Origin: an uncultured Pelagibacteraceae bacterium
GTDB taxonomy: Bacteria > Pseudomonadota > Alphaproteobacteria > Pelagibacterales > Pelagibacteraceae
NCBI GenBank assembly: GCA_902561075.1
Contig: CACEOC010000001.1
Coordinates: 1 to 64,000 of the forward strand
Length of the DNA: 64,000 nt
Direction of reading: 5' to 3'
The notes beneath the pieces are model-generated. The model worked only from the letters and a program-made list of their open reading frames with translations. It made no database searches and was not told where the DNA came from. This document shows, in pieces, positions 1-7,550 of this stretch; position 1 is the first letter of the stretch, and each line of letters starts with the position of its first letter. Both the position numbers and the translations under genes were made by a program.

Positions 1-2
1 TT

Positions 3-752
3 TTTATTATCTATTACTACATTTACTCTTTAAGTAGCCTTGGCACACCGGCGTGGATAATTCAACCTGATTTAAGTTTTTATTTAAATTTTTATTCTTC
101 AAAGTTTTTTGGATCTAGATTAGTAGGTATTTTACATATCTTTATGTTTTTGTATTTAATTATGTTTTATTTTAAAAAAAGTTTGAAAAAAAAATATATA
201 ATATTTTTGCTAATATTTGTTTTTTATTCTTATTTTTTACCGATGGTTTATGGTTATATATTTGAGCCGATAATTTTAGCAAGATATTTAATATTTGTTT
301 TAATTCCAATTTTCTTAATAATTTCACATATAGTTTTTGAATTAGAAAGTTTTAAGAAAAATATATTTATCTTGATAATAATTATCATGACAATTGGAAA
401 TTTTGTGACGGAAGAGACTTTCAAACAATTTTACAAACAAAGATCTGTGTATAAACCAGAGTTCAAAAAAGCTTTACAAATAATAAATAATTCTAGTAAT
501 AAATTATACGATATTAAAATAAAAGACGGCTTGTTATACAGCAATTCATGGGATAAAGCTGTTGAGAATTATTTAAACCACATAATTAATAATTCTAGTT
601 TAGACATAAAAAGAATTCCTAATTTAGCTAATAATATTGTGCCATATTGGATTATATGTATCCATGATTTAAATGAAGGCAAATGTGACAATAAAACTGA
701 GATTATAAAAAAACATTATTTAAATAGACTAGAATTAATTTTAACAAAATAA
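3..752 (+). CDS. GT39-like membrane glycosyltransferase, 5' truncated by window edge
   Basis: The C-terminal part of an integral-membrane protein. The reading frame of the listed ORF (from 144) is open back to base 3 with no stop, and the extra codons (about TPAWIIQPDLSF) align with the middle of the full-length protein at 29194-30618. The true start therefore lies outside the window. Hydrophobic helices are followed by a soluble tail of about 100 residues. The two proteins share FFGS, a S-Y-F-hydrophobic-P block followed by RY, and KPEF. By that resemblance it is a lipid-linked-sugar-dependent GT39-type transferase acting at the inner membrane on envelope polysaccharide. The next gene, an RmlC-type epimerase, fits. 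Family assignment is moderate; the truncation is certain. Confidence 0.7.
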   Translation, partial: FIIYYYIYSLSSLGTPAWIIQPDLSFYLNFYSSKFFGSRLVGILHIFMFLYLIMFYFKKSLKKKYIIFLLIFVFYSYFLPMVYGYIFEPIILARYLIFVLIPIFLIISHIVFELESFKKNIFILIIIIMTIGNFVTEETFKQFYKQRSVYKPEFKKALQIINNSSNKLYDIKIKDGLLYSNSWDKAVENYLNHIINNSSLDIKRIPNLANNIVPYWIICIHDLNEGKCDNKTEIIKKHYLNRLELILTK

Positions 753-785
753 AATTTTATGTTAGTGATGATTAAGTCAAGGTAA

Positions 786-1313
786 ATGCTTAAAATTAAA
801 AAAACAAAGTTTTCAGGTTTAATTGTCATTCAAGGTGAAGCCCATCACGATAAAAGAGGTTATTTAAGGGAAATGTTGTTAGAAAAAATAATTAAAAAAA
901 GATTCAAGTTTCATATTATCTCAGTATCTAAAAAAAAAGTCTTAAGAGGTCTTCATTTTCAAACTAAAAATCCACAAGGCAAATACGTCTCTGTAATTAA
1001 AGGTAAAATCCTAGATGTGGCAGTAGATATAAGAAAAAAATCAAAAACATTTGGAAAAAAATTTGAAATAGTTCTTAGTGATAAAAATAATAAATCTGTA
1101 TATATACCTCCTGGTTTTGCTCATGGTTTTATGTGTTTAGGTAAAGAAAATATAATTAATTATAGTTGTACTAATTATAGATCTGTTGGTTATGAGTATT
1201 CATTATTATATAATGACAAAAAACTTAAAATTAATTGGCCATTTAAAAAGGTAATAATTACTAAAAAAGATAAGACCGCTAAGATTTTTAATGAATTACT
1301 TGATAAGTTTTAA
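786..1313 (+). CDS. rfbC: dTDP-4-dehydrorhamnose 3,5-epimerase family protein
   Basis: A 175-aa RmlC-type cupin, close to the usual family length of about 180. It shows RGLHFQ at residues 54-59 (His57 is the catalytic base position), a VDIR strand near 80, and PPGFAHGF at 108-115. The family epimerises C3 and/or C5 of dTDP-4-keto-6-deoxyglucose in the cytoplasm. Beside a 2,3-dehydratase, a ketoreductase and a C-methyltransferase it may instead be the 5-epimerase of a 2,6-dideoxy-sugar route, as RmlC homologs are in macrolide sugar clusters. That role is inferred from context. It sits 33 bases after the GT39-like gene and converges on the next gene with an overlap of 18 bases. Confidence 0.9.
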   Translation: MLKIKKTKFSGLIVIQGEAHHDKRGYLREMLLEKIIKKRFKFHIISVSKKKVLRGLHFQTKNPQGKYVSVIKGKILDVAVDIRKKSKTFGKKFEIVLSDKNNKSVYIPPGFAHGFMCLGKENIINYSCTNYRSVGYEYSLLYNDKKLKINWPFKKVIITKKDKTAKIFNELLDKF

Positions 1314-2228
1314 TCTGAAGTTTTCATCTTCAATCATTCTTCTGTTATAATAATCAAAATTCTTGTATTTTAAATTTTTTAAAACCTCAAAAAAATAATC
1401 CTGAAAACAGTTATGTTTTTTTATATTAAATATCTTAATTTTTTCTAATGTATCAACTTTTATTCTCAATATTTTATCATCTGGCGGCGAAAATAATCTA
1501 TCAGCCTCAATAGATTTATTTTTACATTTAATAAAAATATTATTTTTATAATCGCCTCCAAATTTAAAAGTACCAATAAAAATTTTGGTTTCAAATTTTA
1601 ATATGATATCTAAGGATATTATCAAACCGAATAAATTTTTTTTTAAAATTAAATATTTTTTTATATATCTATCCTTAAAGAAAATTCTTTTTATTGATGA
1701 TACATAAGGCCCCATATCCATAATCACACCGCCATTAAATTTTTTTGACAAAAGGAGAGAACTTTTTTTTGGCATAGGTATTGTAAAATTTACCAAAATT
1801 TGCTGTATATTATTAAAGTTACCACATTCTTTTCTAATAAATTCAAACTGTTTGTGATAATTAAAATATGTTGCTTCTGAAATTAAAAGATTTTTTTTTT
1901 TAGCGATATTTATTAATTTTTTCAATTGTCCTCGTTTAACTGTTATAGGTTTATCAACAATTAAGTGGTATCCATTTAATAGTGCTTGTTTTGACCAATA
2001 ATAATGTAAAGAATTTGGCAAAGATATAAATACAATATTGGCATCTGAAAATTTTATAGCAGCATTATAATTATCAAATTGTTTATAAGCACCTTTAATT
2101 TTTTTGTTAAATGATCTGCTTGCTACGCAAAATGGAATTTTTTTCTTTACAAAAGTATTTATATATCTTTTTTTTGCGATATTTGAGTATCCAAGTAATA
2201 ATACTTTATATTTTTTATTTATTATCAT
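1296..2228 (-). CDS. Gfo/Idh/MocA family oxidoreductase (probable NDP-hexose 3-ketoreductase)
   Basis: A 310-aa protein with an N-terminal Rossmann fold (LLGYSNIAKKRY near residue 11) and the family lysine motif as DKPIT in place of EKP near residue 93. A C-terminal alpha/beta domain contains the GGVIMDMGPY block. Gfo/Idh enzymes oxidise or reduce sugars with NAD(P). It overlaps the start of the NDP-hexose 2,3-dehydratase gene by 4 bases, so the two are probably translationally coupled. In macrolide and angucycline sugar pathways a Gfo/Idh reductase (OleW/UrdT type) reduces the 3-keto group made by that dehydratase. The family is clear; the specific reaction is inferred from the neighbour. 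Confidence 0.85.
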   Translation of the reverse strand: MIINKKYKVLLLGYSNIAKKRYINTFVKKKIPFCVASRSFNKKIKGAYKQFDNYNAAIKFSDANIVFISLPNSLHYYWSKQALLNGYHLIVDKPITVKRGQLKKLINIAKKKNLLISEATYFNYHKQFEFIRKECGNFNNIQQILVNFTIPMPKKSSLLLSKKFNGGVIMDMGPYVSSIKRIFFKDRYIKKYLILKKNLFGLIISLDIILKFETKIFIGTFKFGGDYKNNIFIKCKNKSIEADRLFSPPDDKILRIKVDTLEKIKIFNIKKHNCFQDYFFEVLKNLKYKNFDYYNRRMIEDENFRLKLIK

Positions 2229-3493
2229 TTAATATTATTTATATTAACACAACCAAAGATAAGCCGTGCCTCAATATCAATTTTTTTCTTTCTTATAAGA
2301 TCAATCATTTGATTTTGTGAAATCCAAATATAATTTTTTGGAATTTTAAACTTAAAATTGTTTTCTAGCTCTATTGCTTTATATTTGATGTCACAATTAT
2401 AAAATCTACCACCCTCATCGGATAAAATATTGTCAAAAACTTTTTTTATCCTCTTATTTCTTTTAAAAAAAATGTTTTTTAATATGTTTTTTTGAAAAAT
2501 ACTTAATAAATTATTTTTTTTATAATTATTTATATCGGAAGTATTTATTGTTGATGATAAAGTACTAAATTTTAAACCCGGTTTTTTGTTATATCTACAT
2601 AAGTAATGATTAGTATTATTAAACTTTTTAATTATATAGCCAACAAATGCTAGTCTTTTTCCTTGGATAACAGGTTGGTCCCATTCTTTAATTTCTCTCT
2701 CATTAGTTTTGATGCTCAAACCTATGATTGAAAAGTGCTTATTATTCTTATGAATTATTTTATCTTTTTGAACTTGCCAATCTTTTAATTGAGATAAAGG
2801 TTTAATTTTAACCTTTAATTTATGAGTTCTGTCTTTATTTTTAAGCCAATTTTTTATTTTAAAATTTGAATTTAAAGGATTGTCGTTTTTCGACTTCGAA
2901 ATGAATGATGAAAATACAGAAATAGTGTCCATGTTTAAGACACATCTCTTTTTGATTAGTTTCAAAATTTCTTCCTTACTAAACCAATAAAAATTTTTAT
3001 ATATTTTAATTTTATTATTTATTTCAACAATAATGTTGTTATTGAATTTATATAAATATCTATATCCCTGCTCAGATTGACTAATAAAATTTTTTTTATT
3101 TTTTAAAAATATTCTCAAAAAAGGAATTTTTTTTCCTCCATGAACTCTATTATAGTTACTTTTGGTAGCTTGTACTGTTGGTGATAGTTGTAACTTATTT
3201 TTATTTCCGGGTTCTACTTTTGCTTGTAACAAATATTTATTGTTTACTTTGTTTTTAATAATACCTAAAATTCCTTGTTCGTTTTGAACAATTATAGGTT
3301 GATCCCAATTTTTTCCACCAAAATTAGATTTTACATCAATAGCTATAATCTTAAAGAATTTTTTTGTTTCGTGAAAAATTACTTCATTATTAAAACGCCA
3401 TTTTTTTAATTTATTTAACCCCTTAATTTTTATATTTATTTTATGTTTTTTTCTTTGTGAATTGAACCAATTCAAAAATTTTTTATTTAACAT
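2225..3493 (-). CDS. NDP-hexose 2,3-dehydratase family protein
   Basis: A 422-aa protein of two homologous halves, as in the EvaA/TylX3/OleV family. The first half carries the QPI block, then QAKVEPGN and LSPTVQAT motifs followed by HGGK. The second half repeats the pattern in weaker form (DQPVIQG, LCRYNKKPGLKFSTLSSTI). Family members remove the C2 hydroxyl from dTDP-4-keto-6-deoxyglucose, the committing step to 2,6-dideoxysugars. The gene lies between a Gfo/Idh reductase (4-base overlap) and a C-methyltransferase whose stop abuts its start. The family is readily recognised from the repeated motif; the exact nucleotide sugar is unknown. It is an unusual enzyme for such a streamlined genome. 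Confidence 0.88.
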   Translation of the reverse strand: MLNKKFLNWFNSQRKKHKINIKIKGLNKLKKWRFNNEVIFHETKKFFKIIAIDVKSNFGGKNWDQPIIVQNEQGILGIIKNKVNNKYLLQAKVEPGNKNKLQLSPTVQATKSNYNRVHGGKKIPFLRIFLKNKKNFISQSEQGYRYLYKFNNNIIVEINNKIKIYKNFYWFSKEEILKLIKKRCVLNMDTISVFSSFISKSKNDNPLNSNFKIKNWLKNKDRTHKLKVKIKPLSQLKDWQVQKDKIIHKNNKHFSIIGLSIKTNEREIKEWDQPVIQGKRLAFVGYIIKKFNNTNHYLCRYNKKPGLKFSTLSSTINTSDINNYKKNNLLSIFQKNILKNIFFKRNKRIKKVFDNILSDEGGRFYNCDIKYKAIELENNFKFKIPKNYIWISQNQMIDLIRKKKIDIEARLIFGCVNINNIK

Positions 3494-4684
3494 TTATCGA
3501 CTCAATATTTCTACTTTAGGAACATGTGTTATAAACTTTCCACCTCTTTTTAAATATTTTTTCTCTTTGTTCATTATTTCTTTCTTAAAATTCCATGCTC
3601 CAAGAAAAGCATAATCTACGCTATCATTAAATCCTTTTTCTGGAGGGACTATTGGTATATGCGTACCTGGAGTAAATTTTCCTTGTTTATTTTTAGTCGT
3701 ATCGGTCACATAGTGAAAATAGTCTAATCCTATTTTACAATAATTAAATACCGTCGTAGATTTATATGTAGCGCCATAACTAATAATTTTTTTATTATCT
3801 TTTTTTAATTTTTTTAATAAATTAATTAATTTGATTTTTGATTTTTTTACTCTCTCTGCAAATTTTTTATAAGTTTTTATATTTGCTAAACCCATATTTT
3901 TTTCCTCGTTAATAATTTTTTTTAGTCTATTAGTTTTTTTATGATTAGAACTTTTTTTACAAATAAAATATCTTAGCGATCCTCCATGGGTATCAGTTTT
4001 TTCAACGTCAAAAAGTGTAAAATTATATTTTTCTGCTATATTTCTTATAGCTAAAGCTGAAAATACATAAACATGCTCGTCATAAAATTGATCGTAAGAG
4101 TTAATATTAATGATAGAACTTAATGAGGGATCTTCTATTACCAAAACACCATTATCACTAATAATATGAAAAATTGCTTCAAATGTTTCTTTTAGATTTG
4201 GTATATGTGATATTGTGTTAGCAGAAAATATTAAATCAATTTTTGAATTTCTTTTTAATATTAATTTTGAAAGTTTTTTATTCCAAAAATTAGGATAAGT
4301 TTTAAATTTATTTTTTGTAATTTTTGCTAAATTTTTACAAGGTTCAACTGCTATTACTTTATGTTTTGGAAAGTTCTTTAAAAACACTCCATCATTACTA
4401 CCTATCTCCATAATTTTTTTTGGATGAAACCTTTTTTGTAATTTATAAGCTACAATTTTAAAAGCCTCTCTCATAGTTTTTGATTCTGATGCTCTATGAG
4501 CATATTTATCTGTGTATTGAATTTTTGGATTTACAGGATTTTTTACTGAGACTAAATAATCCTTAGTATCGAATGATACTATAAGGTTATAAAAATACTC
4601 CGATTTAAGAGATTTTTTTGATAATGTGCTTAAAAATGAATTTGCTATAGGTTGTTTTCCTAAGTAAAGAAAGCTTTTTTTCAT
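3494..4684 (-). CDS. NDP-sugar C-methyltransferase (TylC3/EvaC-like), zinc-binding N-terminus lost
   Basis: A 396-aa SAM-dependent methyltransferase. The SAM site is MEIGSNDGVFL near residue 92, with YDEHVYVFS near 200 and a C-terminal sugar-C-methyltransferase domain (GATYKSTT, FTPGTHIPIVPP). Homologs (TylC3, EvaC, NovU) add a methyl to C3 or C5 of a 4-keto-6-deoxy nucleotide sugar. They normally start with a zinc-binding domain using two CxxC pairs. Here the N-terminus begins directly at FLYLGKQPIANSF, and the position of the second pair reads YNLIVSFDTKDYL, so all four cysteines are absent. An in-frame stop two codons before the ATG rules out a longer start. It is divergent from the RmlD-like gene, with 64 bases between them. 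Confidence 0.85.
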   Translation of the reverse strand: MKKSFLYLGKQPIANSFLSTLSKKSLKSEYFYNLIVSFDTKDYLVSVKNPVNPKIQYTDKYAHRASESKTMREAFKIVAYKLQKRFHPKKIMEIGSNDGVFLKNFPKHKVIAVEPCKNLAKITKNKFKTYPNFWNKKLSKLILKRNSKIDLIFSANTISHIPNLKETFEAIFHIISDNGVLVIEDPSLSSIININSYDQFYDEHVYVFSALAIRNIAEKYNFTLFDVEKTDTHGGSLRYFICKKSSNHKKTNRLKKIINEEKNMGLANIKTYKKFAERVKKSKIKLINLLKKLKKDNKKIISYGATYKSTTVFNYCKIGLDYFHYVTDTTKNKQGKFTPGTHIPIVPPEKGFNDSVDYAFLGAWNFKKEIMNKEKKYLKRGGKFITHVPKVEILSR

Positions 4685-4748
4685 ATTTTATATTTATTTT
4701 TATTTTGTAATTTATATATTGTTTATTAGTTATTAAATAATAATCGAT

Positions 4749-5450
4749 TTGAAATCTATTAAAAAAAAAATTGTTATCACTGGAGGTCAAGGCAGATTTG
4801 CTCAAACCCTTAAACATTACACTAAATTAAATATTTATTATCCTAATAAAAAAGAATTAAACATTTTAAGCTATAAATCTATTGAAAATTATATAAAGAA
4901 AATTAAACCAAAATATATTCTGCACGCAGCAGCATTATCTAGGCCAATGAATATCCATGATAAAAATATAGCTTTGAGCATTAATTTAAATATTATTGGC
5001 ACCGCTAATATTGTTAAGGCCTGTGAAAAATTTAAAATTAAACTGATATATTTCTCTACAAATTATGTTTACCCAGGAAAAAAAGGCAACTATAGAGAAA
5101 CAGATCCATTATTGCCTATAAATAGTTATGCTTGGTCTAAACTTGGAGGTGAGTGCTCAGTAAAATTGTATAAAAATTCTCTTATAGTGAGACTTTGTAT
5201 GTGTGAAAAACCATTTATTCATAAGTACGCTTTCTCAGATATAAAAACAAATTTTATGTTTCATGAAGACTTTGTTAAAATTATTCCTAAAATTTTAAAT
5301 AAAAAAGGTATTTTAAATGCAGGTGGAAAAACACAGACAATATATGATTTTGCAAAAAAAAGTAATCCAATGGTAAAAAAAAAATCTGGTAGAAAAGTAT
5401 TTCCTCCAAATCCATCAATGAATATATCGAGGATGAAAAAATTTATTTAG
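4749..5450 (+). CDS. RmlD-like SDR nucleotide-sugar reductase
   Basis: A 233-aa extended short-chain dehydrogenase/reductase with a GGQGRFAQ nucleotide loop near residue 12, the FSTNYVYPG strand near 105, and a YAWSK catalytic Tyr/Lys pair near 130. RmlD enzymes reduce the 4-keto group of dTDP-4-keto-6-deoxyhexoses as the last step. The protein is shorter than typical RmlD (about 290 aa), so the substrate domain is reduced. The ORF opens with TTG; no ATG lies near the Rossmann start, so TTG is the likely start. It converges on the next gene with an 8-base overlap. A 4-ketoreductase role in the neighbouring dideoxysugar route is inferred. Confidence 0.8.
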   Translation: MKSIKKKIVITGGQGRFAQTLKHYTKLNIYYPNKKELNILSYKSIENYIKKIKPKYILHAAALSRPMNIHDKNIALSINLNIIGTANIVKACEKFKIKLIYFSTNYVYPGKKGNYRETDPLLPINSYAWSKLGGECSVKLYKNSLIVRLCMCEKPFIHKYAFSDIKTNFMFHEDFVKIIPKILNKKGILNAGGKTQTIYDFAKKSNPMVKKKSGRKVFPPNPSMNISRMKKFI

Positions 5451-6192
5451 TTTTATAGATATTTTTTTTATAAAGATTTAATTTTGCCAAAACATAAAAA
5501 AAAATTTCTGAGAAATTCGACAATAAGTATATAAGACCATTATAATAATTACAGGAATTTACATGTTCTCCATAATCTGCTGATATACTTATTTCGTCAT
5601 ACTTCAATTTAAAAAATTTAGTCATTAGTATTATTTGAAAAGAAAATAAATAATTATTTGAACAATTCTCAAAAGGAACATTTTCATTAAAACTTTTTCC
5701 AAATATTTTAAATCCTGTATGAAACTCTGTTAATTTAATTGATAATAGTTTACCTGTCATAAAACTCATTAATTTATTTGAAATAAATCTTATAAAAGGC
5801 ATTCCTTCCTCTTTGTGAGGATTTTTATTAACAAATCTCGAACCAATAATGAGAGCGTAATCCTGGTCAATAAATTTTTTTGCTTTAGATATTAGATTTG
5901 GATCGTATTGATTGTCTGCATGAATTTCCAAAACAAAGTCGGCACCATCTTCAAAGGCTGTTTTGACTGCTTTTTTTAAATTTCCACCATGTCCCAAGTT
6001 GTTTTCATTTTTTATGACTTCCCAATCAAATTTCCTTGCAATTTCATAAGAATTGTCTGTTGAGTTATCATCAAAAAAATAAATTTTATCAAACAAATCC
6101 ATATCAATTCTCTCATAAAGATTTTTGATTGCATTTTCGCTATTATAACAAATTACAACACCATAAATTTTCTTTGAAGATATTTTATTCAT
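5443..6192 (-). CDS. Family 2 glycosyltransferase
   Basis: A 249-aa GT2 enzyme of the dolichyl-phosphate-mannose-synthase-like kind. It has the opening VVICYNSENAI, DDNSTDNS near residue 40, NLGHGGNLKKA near 65, and HADNQYDP near 97 as the metal/nucleotide-sugar DxD-type region. GSRF follows near 118, then FHTGFKIF. Such enzymes pass a sugar from a nucleotide donor to a lipid carrier or a growing glycan at the cytoplasmic face of the membrane. No full transmembrane helix is evident, only a hydrophobic stretch near the C-terminus. It lies just downstream of tRNA-Met on the same strand. Donor and acceptor cannot be told from sequence. Confidence 0.85.
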   Translation of the reverse strand: MNKISSKKIYGVVICYNSENAIKNLYERIDMDLFDKIYFFDDNSTDNSYEIARKFDWEVIKNENNLGHGGNLKKAVKTAFEDGADFVLEIHADNQYDPNLISKAKKFIDQDYALIIGSRFVNKNPHKEEGMPFIRFISNKLMSFMTGKLLSIKLTEFHTGFKIFGKSFNENVPFENCSNNYLFSFQIILMTKFFKLKYDEISISADYGEHVNSCNYYNGLIYLLSNFSEIFFYVLAKLNLYKKNIYKTK

Positions 6193-6197
6193 ATTTT

Positions 6198-6274
6198 TGG
6201 TAGCGGGAAGTGGGATCGAACCACTGACCTCGGGCTTATGAGTCCCGCGCTCTAACCAACTGAGCTACCCCGCC
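6198..6274 (-). tRNA. tRNA-Met (anticodon CAU), elongator type
   Basis: On the minus strand a 77-nt cloverleaf reads GGCGGGG for the acceptor, GCTC/GAGC for the D stem, loop CTCATAA with anticodon CAT, AGTGG/CCACT around TTCGATC for the T arm, and an encoded CCA end. The G1-U72 wobble and the general sequence match elongator Met rather than initiator tRNA. A tRNA-Ile with a modified CAU anticodon cannot be fully excluded. The innermost anticodon-stem pair (31-39) is A-G, a mismatch. The gene sits inside the polysaccharide island, 5 bases from the start of a glycosyltransferase gene. Confidence 0.95.
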
Positions 6275-6357
6275 ATTAAATTCACGTTGATATATACTAC
6301 TTATTTTTTTTCTTTCAAACAAGAAATTAAGAAATTAAGTTTAATGATGGTTTCTTC

Positions 6358-6400
6358 GTGGACCACCAGTGGACCAAAAATTCTGGTCCAGTGGAGGCCC
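6358..6400 (-). repeat. Imperfect inverted repeat / hairpin between microgene and tRNA-Met
   Basis: Read on the minus strand, the arms CCACTGGACCA and TGGTCCACTGG can pair over 11 positions with one mismatch around a 7-base GAATTTT loop. The motif GTCCAC/CACTGG recurs again just beyond the right arm. No T-run directly follows on the minus strand, so it is not a canonical Rho-independent terminator for the 55-codon gene that ends 10 bases upstream. It could be a processing site, a remnant of an attachment site, or an RNA element. The remaining bases from 6275 to 6357 show only a short AAGAAATT duplication. Confidence 0.5.
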
Positions 6401-6409
6401 TTGCGTTAT

Positions 6410-6577
6410 TTATTTTTTTATTGTCCAACCATTTTTTTTTAATGCTTTAATCAAGTTTTCACGCATCTGATCTCTTGATGTTTTTTGATCACTTATTTTT
6501 TCAAAAAATACAGGTTCTAATCCCCTATCCTTCTTTGATTTAAAATAGTTTTTTATTGATTGTATTATTATTCTCAT
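6410..6577 (-). CDS. 55-aa hypothetical microprotein with strong ribosome binding site
   Basis: This gene is too short for the ORF track. The reading frame starts at ATG (minus strand, 6577) four bases after a perfect AAAGGAGG Shine-Dalgarno and runs 55 codons to TAA. The product is basic and soluble (MRIIIQSIKNYF... ending GWTIKK), with a central acidic/polar segment (FFEKISDQKTSRDQM) and no membrane segment or cysteines. Such a good ribosome site is uncommon at starts in this window, which argues for real translation. No family is recognised. It lies alone between a GT2 gene (whose stop it faces across about 100 bases) and tRNA-Met, in the only long gap of the ORF track. Confidence 0.65.
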   Translation of the reverse strand: MRIIIQSIKNYFKSKKDRGLEPVFFEKISDQKTSRDQMRENLIKALKKNGWTIKK

Positions 6578-6674
6578 TTGCCTCCTTTAGCGTTGTGTTT
6601 AAAGTCCCAGCAAGTAGAGTTATTTTCTAAATCAGGACTAAAATAAAATTATCTTAAAAGTACATTTGAGTCAA

Positions 6675-7550
6675 TTATTTCAACATATAATTGATAATTG
6701 CAAAAAATTTAGCAAAATTAATTAATGATTTTTTGACGTTTAAAATTAAAAGATATGTAAAAGTTCTAAATATATATTTTGTTAATTTCCAAATTTGAGC
6801 AAAACTAAGTTTATTTTTATTATAATAAATCATTGTTGATTTCTCAATATGATAACTCTTAATAAAGAGTGTAATATAATCATCTTTTGAAGATGAGCTG
6901 GTTTTATGATTGGCCAATGAGTCGTTACATAAAACTATACTATAATTTTTTTTCTTTATTTTTTTACATAAGTCTATCTCTTCATAAAATAAAAAATATT
7001 TTTCATCAAATTTTCCGACTTCATTAAATAAATTACTATTTAGAAGCATTGCACAGCCCTTTACCACATCTACACAACATAATCCTTCAATGTCAGCGTT
7101 ATATAATTTTTTTGAAATACTTTGTTCATATTTATTTTTTAAAATATTTTCTTTTTCTGGAAAAGTTCCATAAAAATCATAATCTGGTTTGGTAATTGGA
7201 GCAGTAATTGCACAATTTTTGTTTAGGATTATTGTATTATAAAGTTTTTGGATATTTTCGTAGGTTATGAGTAAATCTGGGTTTAAAATTAAAAAATATG
7301 GAGTTTTAATATATTGATAAGCTAAATTGATTGCTCTTCCATATCCTAAATTTTTATTTTTACCTAAAATATCAACATTTAAATTTAAAGATTTAATCTT
7401 TAGTAATATTTCTTTATTCCCCCCGTTATCTATAATTAATATCCTGAAGTTTTTAATTTCGTCTAATAGTTTTAAAATATCTTTAGTCGATCTAAATAAT
7501 ACTAATACTATTGTAAGATTATTAATGATATCCTTAGTGTTATCTTTCAT
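6675..7550 (-). CDS. Family 2 glycosyltransferase, rhamnosyltransferase-like
   Basis: A 291-aa GT2 enzyme with IDNGG near residue 41, NKNLGYGRAIN near 63, FLILNPDLLI near 88 (the NPD motif typical of WbbL-like rhamnosyltransferases), and VVKGCAMLL near 155. KFDEKYFLFYEEIDLC near 175 is the family's EExDLC catalytic block. It would transfer a deoxysugar, possibly the product of the neighbouring dideoxysugar genes, onto a surface glycan in the cytoplasm. The start overlaps the end of the methyltransferase gene upstream by 11 bases, suggesting co-transcription. The family is well supported; substrates are unknown. Confidence 0.88.
   Translation of the reverse strand: MKDNTKDIINNLTIVLVLFRSTKDILKLLDEIKNFRILIIDNGGNKEILLKIKSLNLNVDILGKNKNLGYGRAINLAYQYIKTPYFLILNPDLLITYENIQKLYNTIILNKNCAITAPITKPDYDFYGTFPEKENILKNKYEQSISKKLYNADIEGLCCVDVVKGCAMLLNSNLFNEVGKFDEKYFLFYEEIDLCKKIKKKNYSIVLCNDSLANHKTSSSSKDDYITLFIKSYHIEKSTMIYYNKNKLSFAQIWKLTKYIFRTFTYLLILNVKKSLINFAKFFAIINYMLK

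Noticed and set aside
2111-2320. 69-aa plus-strand ORF across the junction of the Gfo/Idh and 2,3-dehydratase genes
   Set aside because: Antisense to two well-supported genes; hydrophobic translation arises from A-rich lysine codons on the other strand.
4605-4817. 70-aa minus-strand ORF overlapping the C-methyltransferase start
   Set aside because: It runs in another frame over the real gene and the divergent gene, has no cysteines that would restore the lost zinc domain, and has no ribosome site.
6320-6340. AAGAAATT tandem duplication near tRNA-Met, considered as a CRISPR or attachment repeat
   Set aside because: Only two copies of eight bases in AT-rich DNA, with no spacers, no Cas genes and no integrase.
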